NCBI GenBank assembly: GCA_029203105.1
Contig: CP119318.1
Location: 263,001-327,000 of the forward strand
Direction: 5' to 3'
DNA: 64,000 bases
From: Candidatus Kaistia colombiensis
GTDB taxonomy: Bacteria; Pseudomonadota; Alphaproteobacteria; Rhizobiales; Kaistiaceae
The notes below the pieces were generated by a model. It saw nothing but the letters and a program-made list of their open reading frames with translations. It made no database searches and was not told where the DNA came from. Numbering within the stretch: the first letter of the stretch is position 1; each line of letters begins with the position of its first letter. Below, one piece after another: positions 17,342 to 26,729 of this stretch. The translations under genes were made by a program, and so were the position numbers.

Positions 17342-18661
17342 TCAGGCGATCTCGCCGATCGTGTCGTCGAGCGCATCGACCAGAATGTCGATTTCGGCCT
17401 CGCTGACGATGAAGGGTGGCGTGATCTGGATGTGGTCGCCTCCCTGGCCGAAATTGGCGCCCGGAACGCCGCCGCCGATGATGACGCCTCGGTCCTTCAT
17501 GCCGGAAACCAGTCGCGAGGTAAAATTCTTCTCGGCCGGGAACGGTGCCCGCGTCGCCCGATCAGCGACGAATTCGACGCCGCCATAGAGGCCGCGTCCG
17601 CGCACTTCGCCGATGCAGGGATGGCGCTGCTGCAGATCGTCGAGACGAGCATGCAGATGCTTGCCGATCTCGGCGGAGCGGGTGAACAGCCCCTCCTTCG
17701 ACATGATGTCGAACACCTGCTGGCCGATGAAGCAGGATGTCGGATGGCCGCTATAGGTGAAGCCATGCACGAAGCGCTTGCGGCTCTCGCGGAAGAAATT
17801 GGTGATCTTGTCGTTGATCAGCACGGCGCCGAGCGGCGCGTAGCCGCTGCCGATCGCCTTGCCACAGGTGATCATGTCCGGCACGACATCCCAGTCCTGA
17901 ATGGCGAAGGGACGGCCGGTGCGGCCATAGCCCGCCAGCACCTCGTCGGCGACGAACAGGATGCCGTAGCGGTCGCAGATCTCGCGGATGCGCTTGTAGT
18001 AGTCCGGGCGCGGAACGAGGCCGGATGCGGTGGTGCCGACGATGGTCTCGGCGAAGAAGGCGGAGACGGTCTCCGGCCCTTCGAGGTTGATCGCCCGCTC
18101 CAGCTCGTCGGCGCAATCGAGCGTGCAGCCGCCCTTGTCCTTGCAGTAGGCGCAGCGATATTCGTAGGGCGGCGCGATGTGGATCACCGGCAGCATGTAG
18201 GGCGTATAGGGCGCGCGCCAGCTGGTGCGGCCCGACAGCGACAGCGTCGCGATCGTGACGCCGTGATAGCTCTGCCAGCGCGAGATGATCTTCTGGCGCT
18301 GGGTGTCGCCGCGCTCCAGATGATACTGGCGGGCGAGCTTCAGCGCCGTCTCGTTGGCCTCCGAGCCGCCGGAGACGAAATAGACCGACTCGATCCCCTT
18401 CGGCGCAACGGACAGAATCGAGCGGCCGAATTCTTCCTGCCAGGGCGTGGTGAACTGGGCCGAATAGGCGAAGGTCACCTTGTCGCCGGCCGCCGCCAGC
18501 GCCTGGTAGATCTCGGTGCGGCCATGGCCGATGCCGACGACGCCGGCGCTGCCCATGCCATCGAGATAGGCCTTGCCGGCATCGTCATAGAGATAGACGC
18601 CACTGCCGCGCACGGCGGTCGGGAGTTCGCTTGCGTAATCCCGGGAAAATATCGACGACAC
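17342..18661 (-). CDS. Class III PLP-dependent aminotransferase
   Basis: A 439-residue fold-type I aminotransferase of the ornithine/omega-amino-acid group. SGGSEANETALKLAR binds the cofactor, D239 in LFVADEVLAGYGRTG is the PLP-ring aspartate, and K268 in ITCGKAIGSGYAPLG is the Schiff-base lysine. An insertion near residues 170-183 carries four cysteines in a CX2CX5CX3C spacing. It is transcribed leftward just upstream of dctPQM, with its own GntR-type site at 18785-18797. It probably transaminates the compound brought in by the TRAP system; the substrate is not known. Confidence 0.88.
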   Translation of the reverse strand: MSSIFSRDYASELPTAVRGSGVYLYDDAGKAYLDGMGSAGVVGIGHGRTEIYQALAAAGDKVTFAYSAQFTTPWQEEFGRSILSVAPKGIESVYFVSGGSEANETALKLARQYHLERGDTQRQKIISRWQSYHGVTIATLSLSGRTSWRAPYTPYMLPVIHIAPPYEYRCAYCKDKGGCTLDCADELERAINLEGPETVSAFFAETIVGTTASGLVPRPDYYKRIREICDRYGILFVADEVLAGYGRTGRPFAIQDWDVVPDMITCGKAIGSGYAPLGAVLINDKITNFFRESRKRFVHGFTYSGHPTSCFIGQQVFDIMSKEGLFTRSAEIGKHLHARLDDLQQRHPCIGEVRGRGLYGGVEFVADRATRAPFPAEKNFTSRLVSGMKDRGVIIGGGVPGANFGQGGDHIQITPPFIVSEAEIDILVDALDDTIGEIA

Positions 18662-18780
18662 CTGGCTCTCCTGCTGGGCGCTCGCCGCGCAGATGGCGGC
18701 AATCAGATGGCGGTCGCGTCGACTGTCACGCGGCCGCCCATTCGGCGGCGCGCAAGATCCTGCGTGTTGGAACCGCTGTC

Positions 18781-18800
18781 AATATCGATTATTGATAAAA
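18781..18800. promoter_or_regulatory. GntR candidate operator upstream of aminotransferase
   Basis: AATATCGATTATTGATAAAA. TATCGAT and ATTGATA form an inverted repeat with one mismatch around a central T. It is 120 bp upstream of the aminotransferase start. Confidence 0.62.
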
Positions 18801-18908
18801 TCCCAATCCAAAAGGACAGGAAATTGCCAACCAACCAAAGCGGCCGCTTGAGACTCATATCGCGCGCAAGGTGCGGGACGATGGAACACTCGGCCTAGTC
18901 GTGGTCGG

Positions 18909-18930
18909 AATATCGTTTATTGTTAGTTTT
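18909..18930. promoter_or_regulatory. GntR candidate operator upstream of gntR
   Basis: The core TCGTTTATTGTTA (18913-18925) differs from the other two copies at two symmetric positions. It lies about 180 bp before gntR, which suggests autoregulation. Confidence 0.5.
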
Positions 18931-19106
18931 CAACGCCGGACAGGCAAACGATCCGGGGGGAACTGGCTGGAGCGCATGAAGGCAAGGTACGGTTCGAGGC
19001 CGGCGCGGCGGGGGACCAATCCCGCGGCACGGCAAACGACAGAACGACCGAAAGACGGGCACTGCCTCGGCAACACCCCTTCCCCGTCGCGTACAGGAGC
19101 GATCCG

Positions 19107-19781
19107 ATGATGGGCCGCCAGACCAAGAAACCCGTATCCGGCGATACGCATGCCAGTCTCGAATCCGAGATCGGCGAGGCGCTGCGCGCCGCCATTCTCG
19201 ATGGCGATCTCGCCCCGGGCGCTCGCCTGATCGAGCTGGAGTTGGCCACCCGCTTCAATGTCAGCCAGGGCACGATCCGCGCCGCGTTGAAATTCCTGCA
19301 GGCCGAGGGGCTGGTCGAATACCGGCCCCGTCGCGGCAATTTCGTCATCACGGTCGAGAAGAGCGACGTCTACGAGATCTCGATGCTGCGCGAGGCGCTG
19401 GAGTCGCTCGGCGCACGGCTGGCCGCCAAACGGATCGATGACAAAGGGCGCGAGGCGCTCGAGGCGCTGCTTCAGGCAATGCGGACGGCCGCGCGGACGG
19501 GCAACCGGGCCCGGTTGACCGAGCTCGACTTCGACTTCCACCGCACCGTGATCGAGATCTCCGGCCATCGCCGGCTGATGGATATCTACAATCGGCTCGA
19601 GGGCCAGACGCGGATGTTCCTGCGGCTGACCGACAAGTTCTACCACGACCCGCTCGACATCATCGAGCTGCACGAGCCGCTGGTGAATGCGATCTGCAGC
19701 GGCGACGCCGAGGCGGCCTTCCAGCTCGCCAACCGACATGCCGACGCCGATGCAGAGGACCTGATCGAAAGCATGCGCTGA
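19107..19781 (+). CDS. GntR family regulator (FCD subfamily), TRAP locus
   Basis: A 224-residue regulator. The winged helix is at residues about 18-85 (LRAAILDGDLAPGARLIELELA, FNVSQGTIRAALKFLQAEGLVEYRP, GNFVITV). The all-helical FCD effector domain follows, with the expected metal ligands in FDFHRTVIEISGH and HEPLVNAI. ATG 19107 or the next ATG at 19110 may be used. It is divergent from the aminotransferase/dctPQM block, and three similar AT-rich sites lie in their promoters, so it probably represses import and transamination until the substrate is present. Confidence 0.88.
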   Translation: MMGRQTKKPVSGDTHASLESEIGEALRAAILDGDLAPGARLIELELATRFNVSQGTIRAALKFLQAEGLVEYRPRRGNFVITVEKSDVYEISMLREALESLGARLAAKRIDDKGREALEALLQAMRTAARTGNRARLTELDFDFHRTVIEISGHRRLMDIYNRLEGQTRMFLRLTDKFYHDPLDIIELHEPLVNAICSGDAEAAFQLANRHADADAEDLIESMR

Positions 19782-19976
19782 TCCGGCACTTGCGCGCGGC
19801 CCTCCGCCAGGAGCCCTCCCTGCCAACGCCTTGAAATGCCGGGGTTCGCGGACACGTTCTGTTTCGCCGGGACCCGCACCGGCCAATCCGATTGACCGGC
19901 CATTCCGCCTATGAGAGCCTGAGATACGAGCCGCAAAGAGACGCGCTGAAGCGACAGGCTCTGGGAGGAATGTGCC

Positions 19977-20990
19977 ATGAGAAAATCGCCCGTACTGGCT
20001 ACGCTTGCCCTGGTGCTGATGGCCGGGGCCGCACACGCCGACACGTCCGGCAAGAAGATCGCCTTCTCCAACAACTACGCCGGTAATTCCTGGCGTCAGG
20101 CGATGCTGAAGAGCTATGACGCCGTCACCAAGAAAGCCGTCGCCGACGGCGTGGTGGCCGCGGCCGACGTCTTCACCACTGCCGATCAGGAAGTGCCGAC
20201 CCAGGCCGCGCAGATCCAGAACCTGATCCTGCAGGGCTATGACGCGATTGTCGTCAATGCCGCCTCGCCCGACGCGCTCAACGGCGCGGTCAAGCAAGCT
20301 TGCGACGCCGGCATCGTCGTCGTCTCCTTCGATGGCATCGTCACCGAGCCCTGCGCCTACCGCGTCGTCGTCGACTACAAGAAGATGGGCGAAGAGCAGC
20401 TCGACAAGATGGCCGGTTTCCATCCCGAGGGCGGAAACCTGCTTGAGATTCGCGGCCTCGCCGGCACCTCGATCGACGACGAGATCCATGCGGGTATTCT
20501 CGAAGGCGTGAAAAAGCACCCGCAATTCAAGATCGCCAATTCGGTCACCGGCAATTGGGACCAGACGACAGCGCAAAAGGCCGTTGCAACCGTCTTGCCT
20601 TCGCTTCCCGACATTGTCGGCATTGTCGACCAGGGCGGCGATGGCTACGGCGCGGCCCAGGCCTTCGCCACCGCTGGCAAGCCGCGTCCGACCATCATCA
20701 TGGGCAACCGCCAGGACGAGTTGCAGTGGTGGAAGGAGCAGAAGGCCAAGGACGGTTACCAGACCTGGTCCGCATCGATCGCGCCCGGCGTCTCGACGCT
20801 CGCCTTCTGGGTCGCCCAGCAGGTGCTCGACGGCCGGACGGATATCCCGCACGACCTGCTGGTTCCCTACCTCGCCTTCACCCAGGACGACTTCGAGGCC
20901 GCCCTGCCGAACATTCCCGAGGGCGGCGTCGCCACGCATGAATACACGCAGGCCGACGCGATCGAAGCGATCAAGGCCAACATCAAGTAA
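19977..20990 (+). CDS. CUT2 sugar ABC importer, periplasmic binding protein
   Basis: A ribose-type binding protein of 337 residues. The signal peptide ends near AAHADTS. The mature fold shows KKIAFSNNYAGNSWRQAMLKSY, QAAQIQNLILQGYDAIVVNAASP and GIVVVSFDGIV, typical of PF13407 proteins. It is followed after 31 bp by the ATPase and two permeases. The 195 bp before it may hold an own promoter; co-transcription with gntR is possible. The ligand is unknown, and the family binds pentoses, hexoses and other cyclic solutes. Confidence 0.87.
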   Translation: MRKSPVLATLALVLMAGAAHADTSGKKIAFSNNYAGNSWRQAMLKSYDAVTKKAVADGVVAAADVFTTADQEVPTQAAQIQNLILQGYDAIVVNAASPDALNGAVKQACDAGIVVVSFDGIVTEPCAYRVVVDYKKMGEEQLDKMAGFHPEGGNLLEIRGLAGTSIDDEIHAGILEGVKKHPQFKIANSVTGNWDQTTAQKAVATVLPSLPDIVGIVDQGGDGYGAAQAFATAGKPRPTIIMGNRQDELQWWKEQKAKDGYQTWSASIAPGVSTLAFWVAQQVLDGRTDIPHDLLVPYLAFTQDDFEAALPNIPEGGVATHEYTQADAIEAIKANIK

Positions 20991-21021
20991 GACGGGTCTC
21001 ACCCTCCACATGTCAGATTGA

Positions 21022-22527
21022 ATGCGGGTTGGTATGTCCGAGGGTAGTTCAGCTATCGTGAGACTGGACGGCGTCGAGAGACATTTCGGCGCCGTCCGCG
21101 CGCTCGACGGGGTCGACCTGACGGTCGATTCCCGTTCCTGCGTCGGGCTGGTCGGCCATAACGGCGCCGGAAAGTCGACGCTGATGCATATCCTGGCTGG
21201 CAGCGGCCGGGCGGATCGCGGCCGCATCACCATCGGCGGGCACGAAGAAACAGCCTACTCGGTCGCACGGGCGCAAAAGCTCGGCATACGCTGCGTGTTC
21301 CAGGAACTGTCGCTCTGCCCAAACCTGACGGTGGCAGAGAATGCACGCATCACGCATGCCTCGCTGAAGGGAATCGGCTGGCGCAAGCACTCAGCCGCGC
21401 TGATCCGCGCCAAACTCGACGAGATATTCCCCGGCCACGGCATCGACCCGTCCGACGTGGTCGGCGATCTCGCCATTGGCCAGCGCCAGATGGTCGAGGT
21501 GGCGCGCGCCTTCACGGTCACCGAGGATCCGCTGCACCTCGTCATTCTCGACGAGCCGACCTCGTCGCTCGACGCACATACGGCCGGCCAACTGCTCGCC
21601 TTCGTAAGGCGGGCGGTCGATCAGGGCATCAGTTCGATCCTGATTTCGCACATGCTGGGCGAGATCCTGTCCACCTGCGACCGCGTTGTCGTCATGCGCG
21701 ACGGCAAGGTGGTTGCGACCGACACGGCCTCCGCGTTCGATCGGGATCGGCTGGTGGCGACGATGGGCGGCGCCCGCCAGCGCGACAAGACCGAGGCCGC
21801 CGCCAGAACGCGCGGCGAAACGGCGCTCATGGTGCGCGCGCGTCCGCGCGGCCAAACCGCCGGTGCCGAACTGGTGGCGCATCAAGGCGAGATCATCGGG
21901 CTCGCCGGGCTCGCCGGCCACGGCCAGACGCGCCTGCTGCTCGATGTCTACGGCGCCGCGATGCAAGGCCGGCCTGGCATCGAGGTCAGCGCGCCGGTGG
22001 CGCTCGTCGCCGGCGACCGCCAGACCGACGGCATCTTCCCGCTGTGGTCGATCGCCCAGAACATCGGCATCCGCTCGCTCGCCGGATTGCGGCGTGGCCT
22101 GCTGCTGTCGCCGGAACGCGAAGAGGCGCTCGCCCGCTCCTGGCAGGAAAAGATCGGCATCCGCACGCCCGATCTCGACAACAACATCCTGTCGCTCTCG
22201 GGTGGCAACCAGCAGAAGGTGTTGTTCGCCCGCGCCCTTGGCTCGGACGCCCGCATCGTGCTGATGGACGATCCGATGCGCGGCGTCGACATCGGCACCA
22301 AGCTCGAGGTCTACGACCTGATCCGCGAGGAGGCCCGCAAAGGCCGCACCTTCCTCTGGTACACGACCGAAATGGACGAGCTGGAGAATTGCGACCACGT
22401 CTACGTCTTCCGGAATGGCCGTATCGTTGCCGATCTGGCCCAAAGCGAACTGACCGAGGAGAAGGTGATCCAGTCGTCCTTTGAGGAAAGCGGCGGGCCG
22501 GCAACCCTGCGAGGACACGCATCATGA
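21022..22527 (+). CDS. CUT2 sugar ABC importer, duplicated ATPase
   Basis: A tandem ATPase of 501 residues. The first half has Walker A GHNGAGKST, a degenerate signature (DLAIGQRQMVEVARA) and Walker B LVILDEPTSSLD. The second half lacks Walker A (GLAGHGQTRLL) but keeps the signature LSGGNQQKVLFARA and a Walker B variant IVLMDDPMRGVD. That asymmetry is normal for RbsA/MglA proteins. ATG 21034 is a possible later start. It overlaps the first permease by 4 bp. Confidence 0.9.
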   Translation: MRVGMSEGSSAIVRLDGVERHFGAVRALDGVDLTVDSRSCVGLVGHNGAGKSTLMHILAGSGRADRGRITIGGHEETAYSVARAQKLGIRCVFQELSLCPNLTVAENARITHASLKGIGWRKHSAALIRAKLDEIFPGHGIDPSDVVGDLAIGQRQMVEVARAFTVTEDPLHLVILDEPTSSLDAHTAGQLLAFVRRAVDQGISSILISHMLGEILSTCDRVVVMRDGKVVATDTASAFDRDRLVATMGGARQRDKTEAAARTRGETALMVRARPRGQTAGAELVAHQGEIIGLAGLAGHGQTRLLLDVYGAAMQGRPGIEVSAPVALVAGDRQTDGIFPLWSIAQNIGIRSLAGLRRGLLLSPEREEALARSWQEKIGIRTPDLDNNILSLSGGNQQKVLFARALGSDARIVLMDDPMRGVDIGTKLEVYDLIREEARKGRTFLWYTTEMDELENCDHVYVFRNGRIVADLAQSELTEEKVIQSSFEESGGPATLRGHAS

Positions 22528-23507
22528 GCGCCGTCACCTCCGCCGAACCGGCCGTGCGCACCGGCTGGCGCTCGCCCGCCTTCGCGCGAATGCTGCGCGC
22601 CCTGCTGCCGGCCCTGTCGCTGGCGCTGATCCTGATCGCGATCGCCTGGCTCAATCCGCGCGCGATCAGCTATTTCGGCTTCAACCTGATGCTCAATCTG
22701 GCGATTCCGATCGCGCTGGCGACGATCGCGCAGATGTTCGTCATCACGGTCAACGAGCTCGACCTGTCGATCGGCACCTTTGTCGGCTTCGTCGGCTGCG
22801 TCACCGCCACCTGGCTGCGCGATGCCCCGCTCCTCGGTGTCATCGTCCTGCTCGCCTCGATCGGCGTCTATGCCGCCCTCGGCGCGCTGATCCATCTGCG
22901 CAACCTGCCTTCGATCGTCGTGACCCTCGGCATGAGCTTCGTGTGGCAGGGGCTCGCCATCCTCATGCTGCCGAAACCGGGCGGCAAGGCGCCCGACTGG
23001 CTGCAGGGCTTCATGAGTTTGAAGCCGCCCTTCGTGCCGTTCCCGGTCATTGCGGCAATCGTCATCGCGCTCGGCGTGCACTTCGCGCTGATGCGGACCT
23101 CCTACGGCGCGGTCCTTCGCGGCACGGGCGGCAATGCCCAGGCGATCCGGCGCGCCGGCTGGTCGATCCTGAAGACCAAGGTGACGATGTTCGCGCTGGC
23201 TGGCGTGTTCGGCGTGCTGTCCGGCATGGCACTGGTCGGCATCACCACCTCCGCCGACGCCAATCTCGGCAATGGTTACACGCTGCTGGCGATTGCCGGC
23301 GTCATCCTCGGTGGCGGCGAATTCATCGGCGGCCGCGTCTCGCCGATCGGCGCCGTCATCGGCGCGCTGACGCTGGCGCTCGCCGCCTCGCCGCTCCTCA
23401 CCTTCATGCACATTCCGCCCGACTGGCAGGTGGCGGCCAACGGCGCGATCCTGATCATCGTGCTGGCGGCCCGCGCCCTGATCAGCCGCAGGGAGGCCGA
23501 CCGGTGA
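22524..23507 (+). CDS. CUT2 sugar ABC importer, permease 1
   Basis: A BPD_transp_2 family permease of 327 residues with eight to ten hydrophobic segments. Family motifs include MFVITVNELDLSIGTFVGF and RGTGGNAQAIRRAGWSILKTK, and the C-terminus holds the usual GEFIGGRVSPIGAVIGAL. It overlaps both neighbours by 4 bp. A second, different permease follows, so the channel is probably a heterodimer. Confidence 0.88.
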   Translation: MSAVTSAEPAVRTGWRSPAFARMLRALLPALSLALILIAIAWLNPRAISYFGFNLMLNLAIPIALATIAQMFVITVNELDLSIGTFVGFVGCVTATWLRDAPLLGVIVLLASIGVYAALGALIHLRNLPSIVVTLGMSFVWQGLAILMLPKPGGKAPDWLQGFMSLKPPFVPFPVIAAIVIALGVHFALMRTSYGAVLRGTGGNAQAIRRAGWSILKTKVTMFALAGVFGVLSGMALVGITTSADANLGNGYTLLAIAGVILGGGEFIGGRVSPIGAVIGALTLALAASPLLTFMHIPPDWQVAANGAILIIVLAARALISRREADR

Positions 23508-24451
23508 ACGCGATAAGGACCCTTCTCGCCCGGCCCTGGATCTGGTCGTTCATCGGCGCGCTGATCGTCTGGCTCGCCGCCATCACCTTCACCGGCGGCT
23601 ACGGCGCCGGCGGCATGATCACGGCGGCGCTATCGCTCGCCGTCTTCATGGTGATCGTCGGCATCGGCCAGATGTTCGTCATCACGCTCGGCCCCGGCAA
23701 TGTCGATCTGTCTCTGCCGGCCAATATCGGCCTGGCCAGCGCCGTCGCCATGAAAGTGATGGACGGCAGCAATTCCATGATCGCCGTCGGTCTCATCGCC
23801 GCTCTTGCCAGCGGCATGGCCGTCGGCGCGGCCAACTATCTGCTGATCCGCGTCCTGCGCATCCCGCCGATCATCGCCACGCTGTCGTCGAGCTTCATCG
23901 TGCTGTCGATCGACATCGCTTATGGTCGCGGACTGCAGATCAAGCCGCCGCCCGCCTTTGCCGATTTCACCAACATCCAGATCCTCGGCATCCCGATCCT
24001 CGCCATCGGCGGCGTCATCTTCGCCTTCCTCGCCGGCATCGCGCTGCAACGGATGATCTATGGCCGCTCGGTGCTGGCGATCGGCCAGAACATGCGCGCC
24101 GCCTGGCTCGCCGGCATTCCGGTCGAGCGCATCCGCTTCCTCACCTACACGCTTTCCGGCGCGCTCGGCGGCATCAACGGCGCGCTGCTCGCCGGCTATT
24201 TCCGCGGCGCCAGCGTCGATATCGGCAATGAATACCTGCTGAGCTCGATCGCCGTTGTCGTCATCGGCGGCACCTCGGTCGCCGGCGGCAAGGCGAACGT
24301 GCCCGGCATCTGGGGCGCTTCGCTCTTCCTGGTGCTCCTGCTGACCATGCTCAACACCTTCGGCGTCAGCGCTGGAGTTCGCCTGCTGCTGACCGGCCTC
24401 ATCATCGTCGGTGTCATCACCGCGGCAGGGGGGCAGCCGGCGCAGCGCTGA
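23504..24451 (+). CDS. CUT2 sugar ABC importer, permease 2
   Basis: The second BPD_transp_2 permease, 315 residues. It starts at GTG 23504, which overlaps the preceding stop (GTGA). The motifs are MFVITLGPGNVDLSLPANIG, GQNMRAAWLAGIPVERIRF and GGTSVAGGKANVPGIWGA. It differs clearly from permease 1, so it is a paralogue rather than a recent duplicate. Confidence 0.87.
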   Translation: MNAIRTLLARPWIWSFIGALIVWLAAITFTGGYGAGGMITAALSLAVFMVIVGIGQMFVITLGPGNVDLSLPANIGLASAVAMKVMDGSNSMIAVGLIAALASGMAVGAANYLLIRVLRIPPIIATLSSSFIVLSIDIAYGRGLQIKPPPAFADFTNIQILGIPILAIGGVIFAFLAGIALQRMIYGRSVLAIGQNMRAAWLAGIPVERIRFLTYTLSGALGGINGALLAGYFRGASVDIGNEYLLSSIAVVVIGGTSVAGGKANVPGIWGASLFLVLLLTMLNTFGVSAGVRLLLTGLIIVGVITAAGGQPAQR

Positions 24452-24577
24452 TCCCGGTCCGGCCCGCGATCCCCGTTCGGCAGAAACCGGCATCGATGTT
24501 GACTTCTCCGCTGGGGGCTGGTTTCACCTTTTTACCGATCAAAAAAATTCCAAAGTGCCACTAAGGGGGGCCATACG

Positions 24578-25531
24578 ATGAAGTTCCTGACTGCCGCCGC
24601 GATCGCGACCCTCGCCTTCGTCCAACCGGCCCTCGCACGCGACGTCACCGTCGATGTCACCGCCATCGTCGAGCACCCGGCGCTGGACGCCGTCCGCGAC
24701 GGCGTCAAGGACGCGCTCGGCGAGGCCGGCTTCAAGGTCGGCGAGAACCTGACGTTCAACTACGAATCCGCGCAGGGCAATCCCGGCACCGCCGCGCAGA
24801 TCGCCCGCCAGTTCATCGGTCAGGGTCCGGACGTCATCGTTCCGATCTCGACCCCGTCGGCGCAGGCCGTCGTCTCCGCCACGCGCGACATCCCGGTCGT
24901 GTTCTCGGCCGTCACCGATCCGGTCGGCGCCCAGCTCGTCAAGCAGCTGCAGGCGCCGGGCGGCAACGTCACCGGCCTCTCCGACCTGTCGCCGGTCGCC
25001 GATCACGTCGCGCTGATCAAGGAAATCCTGCCGTCGGTGAAGACCATCGGCGTGCTGTTCAACCCGGGCGAGACCAACTCGGTCACCCTGGTCGAGCTCT
25101 TGAAGAAGTATGGCGCCGAGCAGGGCATCGCCGTCGTAGAGTCACCCGCCACCCGTTCTTCGGAAGTGCAGAACGCCGCCCGCGCGCTCGCCGGCCGCGT
25201 CGACGCGATCTACGTGCCGACCGACAACACCATCGTTTCGGCGCTGGAATCGGCCGTCACCGTCGCCGTCGAGAGCAAGCTGCCGCTCTTCACCGCCGAC
25301 ACCGACTCGGTCTCGCGCGGCGCCGTCGCGGCGCTCGGCTTCAACTACTATGACGTCGGCAAGCAGACCGGCGCCATCGTGGTGCGCATTCTGAACGGCG
25401 AGAAGCCCGGTGACATCGACATCAACGTCGCTGCCGGCACCGATCTCGTGATCAACCCGGGTGCGGCCGAGAAGGTCGGCCTGACGCTGCCGAAGGCAGT
25501 CGTCGACCGCGCCACCAAGGTCATCAAGTAG
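24578..25531 (+). CDS. ABC transporter substrate-binding protein (TrpX-like)
   Basis: A 317-residue protein of the ABC_sub_bind family, with signal peptide MKFLTAAAIATLAFVQPALA. The motifs VTAIVEHPALDAVRDGVKDAL, IPVVFSAVTDPVGAQLV and GGNVTGLSDLSPV are typical of TrpX-type proteins, several of which bind aromatic amino acids. A strong terminator follows, and the permease and ATPase come 317 bp later. The ligand is not certain; the family also includes nucleoside- and lipid-like cargo. Confidence 0.85.
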   Translation: MKFLTAAAIATLAFVQPALARDVTVDVTAIVEHPALDAVRDGVKDALGEAGFKVGENLTFNYESAQGNPGTAAQIARQFIGQGPDVIVPISTPSAQAVVSATRDIPVVFSAVTDPVGAQLVKQLQAPGGNVTGLSDLSPVADHVALIKEILPSVKTIGVLFNPGETNSVTLVELLKKYGAEQGIAVVESPATRSSEVQNAARALAGRVDAIYVPTDNTIVSALESAVTVAVESKLPLFTADTDSVSRGAVAALGFNYYDVGKQTGAIVVRILNGEKPGDIDINVAAGTDLVINPGAAEKVGLTLPKAVVDRATKVIK

Positions 25532-25537
25532 TCAGCG

Positions 25538-25567
25538 AAGGCCCGGCCCGGCGCCGGGCCTTCCTTT
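25538..25567 (+). terminator. Rho-independent terminator after TrpX-like gene
   Basis: AAGGCCCGGC (25538-25547) pairs perfectly with GCCGGGCCTT (25553-25562), and CCTTTTT follows. It should separate or attenuate transcription of the permease and ATPase genes. Confidence 0.88.
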
Positions 25568-25662
25568 TTAGTGCCGCACATAAGCAGAGCAGGATTCGTC
25601 CGCTCTCGCTCTGCAAATGCCATACTTCCCCTCCGCCGGAGGAGACCTTCGCATTCACCGCC

Positions 25663-25767
25663 GTCATCCCGGCGAAGGCCGGGATCCATACACATCGCCA
25701 TGTGGCGAAAAGCCGGCCACGGTTTGGGTGGCCGGTGTGGATGGGCCCCGGCCTTCGCCGGGGCGAC
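25663..25767. repeat. REP-like two-armed palindromic repeat, copy 2
   Basis: Arms 25663-25690 (around TCCCGGCGAAGGCCGGGA) and 25742-25767 (around CCCCGGCCTTCGCCGGGG). It is in the opposite orientation to the copy at 2027-2129, with a similar spacer length but a different spacer sequence. Confidence 0.72.
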
Positions 25768-25847
25768 GACATGAGATGCCGTGCAAAGGTCTCCTGAGGA
25801 AGAGGGAACGACTAGAAGTTTCTTGCTCTATCGGAAAGGCCGCTTTC

Positions 25848-26729
25848 GTGAGCCTAATTGCCTTCCTCGGCGCGGTTGAACTCGGCCTCGTCTTCGCCTT
25901 CGTGGCGCTCGGCGTCTATCTGGCGTTTCGCATCCTCGACTTCCCGGACCTGACCGTCGACGGTTCGTTCCCGCTTGGCGCCGCCGTCGCGGCCGTGCTG
26001 ATCATCGCCGGCTGGAACCCGTGGCTCGCCACCGCCGTCGCCATGGTGGCCGGCGCGCTCGCCGGCCTCGTCACCGCGACGCTCAACGTCAAGTTCCGCA
26101 TCCTGAACCTGCTCGCATCGATCCTGACGATGATCGCGCTGTTCTCGGTCAATCTGCGCGTCATGGGCAAGCCGAACGTCGCCCTGATCAACCAGGACAC
26201 GATGCTGACGCCGTTCTACGGTCACGGCCTTTCCGAATTCTATGTCCGGCCGCTGTTCGTCGGCGTGCTCGTCATCGTCGCCGTCTTCCTGGTCTGGCGC
26301 TTCCTGGCCAGCGATCTCGGCCTCGCCATGCGGGCGACCGGCGCCAATCCGCGCATGGCGCGGGCGCAAGGCGTCAACACCAGCCTGCACATCTATCTCG
26401 GCATGGCGCTCTCCAATGCGCTGGTCGCGCTCGGCGGGTCGCTGTTCGCCCAGACCAACGGCTTCGCCGATGTCACCTCGGGCGTCGGCACCATTGTCGT
26501 CGGCCTGGCGGCGGTGATCATTGGCGAGACGCTGTTCCACTCGCGCCTGATCCTCTGGGCGCTGATCGGCTGCGTCGTCGGCTCGGTGCTCTACCGCATC
26601 GCGATCCAGCTGGCGCTCTCGAGCGACGTCCTCGGGCTCAAGGCGTCCGATCTCAATCTCGTCACCGCCGTGCTCGTCGCCGCCGCGCTCGTGCTGCCGC
26701 GCCTGCGCCGCGGGAGGGCAACGGCATGA
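25848..26729 (+). CDS. ABC transporter permease (TrpY-like)
   Basis: A 293-residue BPD_transp_2 permease with about nine hydrophobic segments. I chose GTG 25848, after AAAGG, because the family N-terminus (LIAFLGAVELGLVFAFVALGV) begins there. The motifs FRILDFPDLTVDGSFPLGAAV and AMRATGANPRMARAQGVNT are characteristic of this transporter group. It overlaps the ATPase gene by 4 bp. Confidence 0.85.
   Translation: MSLIAFLGAVELGLVFAFVALGVYLAFRILDFPDLTVDGSFPLGAAVAAVLIIAGWNPWLATAVAMVAGALAGLVTATLNVKFRILNLLASILTMIALFSVNLRVMGKPNVALINQDTMLTPFYGHGLSEFYVRPLFVGVLVIVAVFLVWRFLASDLGLAMRATGANPRMARAQGVNTSLHIYLGMALSNALVALGGSLFAQTNGFADVTSGVGTIVVGLAAVIIGETLFHSRLILWALIGCVVGSVLYRIAIQLALSSDVLGLKASDLNLVTAVLVAAALVLPRLRRGRATA

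Larger units (their letters stand above)
18662..19106. other. Divergent promoter region, aminotransferase and gntR
   Basis: 445 bp with two copies of the GntR-type site, one near each divergent gene. Short open frames here (for example 18871-19110) have no protein features and I leave them out. Confidence 0.5.
25532..25847. other. Gap between TrpX-like gene and its permease
   Basis: 316 bp holding a rho-independent terminator and the second copy of the two-armed REP-like repeat. The permease frame stays open back through the repeat to 25617, but the sequence there is repeat, not protein. Confidence 0.6.

Noticed and set aside
18930..21233. A 767-codon open frame on the minus strand
   Set aside because: It is antisense to gntR and the CUT2 binding-protein gene, both well supported.
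25617..25847. An N-terminal extension of the TrpY-like permease
   Set aside because: The extension would encode the REP-like repeat. The family N-terminus begins at GTG 25848.
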